From NCBI GenBank assembly GCA_002784245.1, contig PFKL01000129.1, forward strand, positions 1-7,164: a DNA stretch of 7,164 nt, given 5' to 3'. The translations under genes and the position numbers were made by a program. The notes below the pieces were generated by a model. That model did not search any database, had not been told where the DNA came from, and saw only the letters and a program-made list of their open reading frames with translations. The stretch is from Comamonadaceae bacterium CG_4_10_14_3_um_filter_60_75. GTDB taxonomy: Bacteria; Pseudomonadota; Gammaproteobacteria; Burkholderiales; Burkholderiaceae_C. This document shows, piece by piece, positions 5,453 to 7,164 of the stretch; position 1 is the stretch's first letter, and the number at the start of each line of letters is the position of its first letter.

Positions 5453-6970
5453 TCAGTCAAGCACTGTTTGCCGCACTGCGTGGTCCCAGCGTGCCATCTG
5501 CTCGGCTGCCCAGCGGGGTGACTCATGTGGCTCGAACCGGCGTTCAACCCGCCATTGCGCGCTGAGCTCGTCCAGGCCGTTAAAAACGCCAGTCGACAGA
5601 CCCGCCAGATACGCCGCGCCCAGTGCAGTCGTTTCCGTCACCACTGGGCGGATGACAGGGATACCGAGCAGGTCAGCCTGAAATTGCATCAGCAGGTTGT
5701 TGACGCAGGCCCCGCCATCGACGCGTAGCTCGGTCACGGCGACTGTGCCTGCCAAGGTGGCGTCACGCTGCATGGCTTGGAGCAACGCGGCGCTCTGAAA
5801 CGCAATGCTCTCCAGCGTAGCACGGGCAATGTGGGCCAGGGTGCTGCCACGGGTCAGCCCGGTGATCGAGCCGCGTGCTTCGGGTTTCCAGTAGGGTGCG
5901 CCCAAGCCGGTAAAGGCAGGCACGACCATCACACCGCCTGAATCGGGCACCGACTCTGCCAGCGCTTGTACGTCAGTGCTGCGGGGAAAAGCGTGCAGAC
6001 CGTCACGCAGCCACTGCACCGCAGCGCCAGCAACGAACACGCTGCCTTCGAGCACGTATTCGGGTTGTGTCGTAACCTGTGCCGCGCTGGAGGTAATTAA
6101 GCCATTGGTTGATGTTTGAAATTTGCTGCCGGTGTGCATCAGCATGAAGCAGCCGGTGCCGTAAGTATTCTTGACCATACCGGGCTGGAAGCAGGCTTGG
6201 CCAAACAAGGCGCTTTGTTGGTCGCCGGCGATGCCGCCAATCGGAATTGCTGCTCCTAGCAACGCGGGTTGAACCTGGCCAAACAGGGCGCTCGACGGTT
6301 TGACCTTGGGTAACAGGTTGGCCGGGATGCCCATGACGTTGAGCAAATCGGGGTCCCACTGGTTGTCGTGGACGTTGAATAACATGGTGCGTGAGGCATT
6401 GCTGACGTCGGTGGTGTGCACGGCTTGGGCGCGCGTTTGCGCGTCACACCCGCCGGTGAGTTGCCAGACGAGCCAGCTGTCCACCGTGCCAAACAGCAGG
6501 TCGCCCTGGGCCGTTTGTTGACGCGCGCCGGGCACGTTGTCAAGAATCCACTGCAGCTTGGTTCCCGAAAAATAGGCGTCCACCCGCAGCCCGGTCTTAA
6601 TCTGAATCTGCCCGGCCTTGCCTTGTGCGCGCAAAGTGGCGCAGGCGGGTTCGGCACGGCGGTCCTGCCATACGATGGCGTTGTAGATGGGCAGCCCGGT
6701 CACGCGGCTCCAGACGACAGTGGTTTCACGCTGGTTGGTGATGCCCAGCGCGCGCACCGCCTTGGCATCGATGCCGGCTTTTGCCAGTACCTGACGTGCC
6801 GTATCCAGTTGGGTTTGCCAGATCACCATCGGATCGTGCTCTACCCAGCCTGGTTGCGGATAAATTTGTGCAAACTCTTGCTGTGCCATGGCGACGACCT
6901 GGCCACGGGCGTCAAACAGGATGCTGCGCGAGCTGGAGGTGCCCTGGTCCAGGGCGAGGATGTAATTCAT
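5453..6970 (-). CDS. glpK: Glycerol kinase
   Basis: GlpK phosphorylates glycerol with ATP to glycerol 3-phosphate, trapping it in the cytoplasm for glycolysis and lipid synthesis. The 505-residue protein is of normal length for this FGGY-family kinase. Seen in order: the phosphate-binding loop LALDQGTSSSR (5-15), the glycerol-contact residues in NQRETT (79-84; Arg81, Glu82 region) and WQDRR (101-105), DAYFSGTKLQWILDN (131-145), the catalytic Asp250 in GIAGDQQSALFGQ, NTYGTGCFMLMHTG (268-281), PAFTGLGAPYW (351-361) and the nucleotide-site glycine loop RVDGGACVNN (416-425). The ATG at 6970 has GAGG at 6978-6981 with a 7-base spacer. It overlaps the stop of the upstream DeoR-type repressor gene by four bases (ATGA), implying translational coupling and glycerol-linked control by that repressor. 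No intrinsic terminator follows it. Confidence 0.98.
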   Translation of the reverse strand: MNYILALDQGTSSSRSILFDARGQVVAMAQQEFAQIYPQPGWVEHDPMVIWQTQLDTARQVLAKAGIDAKAVRALGITNQRETTVVWSRVTGLPIYNAIVWQDRRAEPACATLRAQGKAGQIQIKTGLRVDAYFSGTKLQWILDNVPGARQQTAQGDLLFGTVDSWLVWQLTGGCDAQTRAQAVHTTDVSNASRTMLFNVHDNQWDPDLLNVMGIPANLLPKVKPSSALFGQVQPALLGAAIPIGGIAGDQQSALFGQACFQPGMVKNTYGTGCFMLMHTGSKFQTSTNGLITSSAAQVTTQPEYVLEGSVFVAGAAVQWLRDGLHAFPRSTDVQALAESVPDSGGVMVVPAFTGLGAPYWKPEARGSITGLTRGSTLAHIARATLESIAFQSAALLQAMQRDATLAGTVAVTELRVDGGACVNNLLMQFQADLLGIPVIRPVVTETTALGAAYLAGLSTGVFNGLDELSAQWRVERRFEPHESPRWAAEQMARWDHAVRQTVLD

Positions 6971-7164
6971 GCGGATACCTCAAAACGAACTTGCGCCTCA
7001 GCCAGCAGGGCCGGGAACGGCTCTGGCGGCGGCGCATCGGTGAACAGCCGGTCGATCTGGTTCAGGTGAGCCACTTCGACCATGGCCGGGCGGTTGAATT
7101 TGCTGCTGTCGGCGGCCAGCCAGACCTCACGGGCGTGCGAGATGATGGTTTGCGACACCTTGAC
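6967..7164 (-). CDS. glpR: DeoR-family transcriptional repressor, C-terminal end (probably GlpR; start outside the window)
   Basis: Sixty-five codons of an open frame run in from the right edge. The reading (VKVSQTIISHAREVWLAADS, then SKFNRPAMVEVAHLNQIDRL and FTDAPPP) matches the end of the DeoR-family sugar-phosphate sensor domain: the D-S-S-K-F motif is the family's conserved effector-domain signature, and the I-D-x-L-x-T-D motif follows it. The N-terminal helix-turn-helix lies outside the window, so DNA-binding features cannot be judged. GlpR represses glycerol-use genes and is released by glycerol 3-phosphate; the assignment rests on the direct overlap with glpK (TGA at 6969-6967 inside the glpK ATGA). 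The GTG at 7158 is internal and not taken as the start. Another DeoR-type regulator is possible but less likely in this setting. Confidence 0.8.
   Translation of the reverse strand, partial: VKVSQTIISHAREVWLAADSSKFNRPAMVEVAHLNQIDRLFTDAPPPEPFPALLAEAQVRFEVSA

Noticed and set aside
6416..7069. Long + strand open frame opposite glpK and the repressor end
   Set aside because: GC-rich antisense shadow of glpK; no domain and no credible start signal.

Overview
The window reads as ordinary chromosome of a GC-rich betaproteobacterium, most likely a Comamonadaceae member of the Rhodoferax/Polaromonas type. The grounds are protein character (a GHC-type OxyR, a UbiA beginning with an RWDRPAGWLLLLWPT stretch), the recG-oxyR-ubiA neighbourhood, GC-rich codon use, and a short AT-richer block inside ubiA that resembles an interspersed element I associate with that family. 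This placement is inference; there is no rRNA or other marker gene here. Coding density is very high: no gene-free stretch exceeds 143 bases, and I see no insertion sequence, CRISPR array, tRNA or phage gene.

Layout. The 3' half of recG (branched-DNA helicase, + strand, cut by the left edge) converges on a small two-CBS-domain gene (- strand). That gene shares a 143-base divergent control region with oxyR (+ strand). This region holds an FNR/Anr-like palindrome placed correctly for a class II promoter of the CBS gene, and a separate perfect dyad GCAAAAA-N7-TTTTTGC nearer oxyR. oxyR is followed closely by a DyP-type heme peroxidase (23-base class gap) and then ubiA (15-base gap), so these three probably form one transcription unit: a peroxide sensor, a peroxide-consuming enzyme, and the prenyltransferase of ubiquinone synthesis. 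ubiA converges on proC with 22 bases between them.

The right part is a - strand run read from right to left: the end of a DeoR-family repressor (probably glpR, cut by the right edge), glpK overlapping it by the ATGA stop/start junction, a 106-base gap with two small inverted repeats and an 8-base direct repeat, then proC. glpR-glpK is a glycerol-use module. proC (last step of proline synthesis) probably has its own promoter in the 106-base gap.

I found no clearly new biological system. The points most worth a second look are the predicted oxygen-responsive promoter of the CBS gene, the oxyR-peroxidase-ubiA cluster, and the compositionally odd, repeat-like in-frame segment in a membrane helix region of UbiA.
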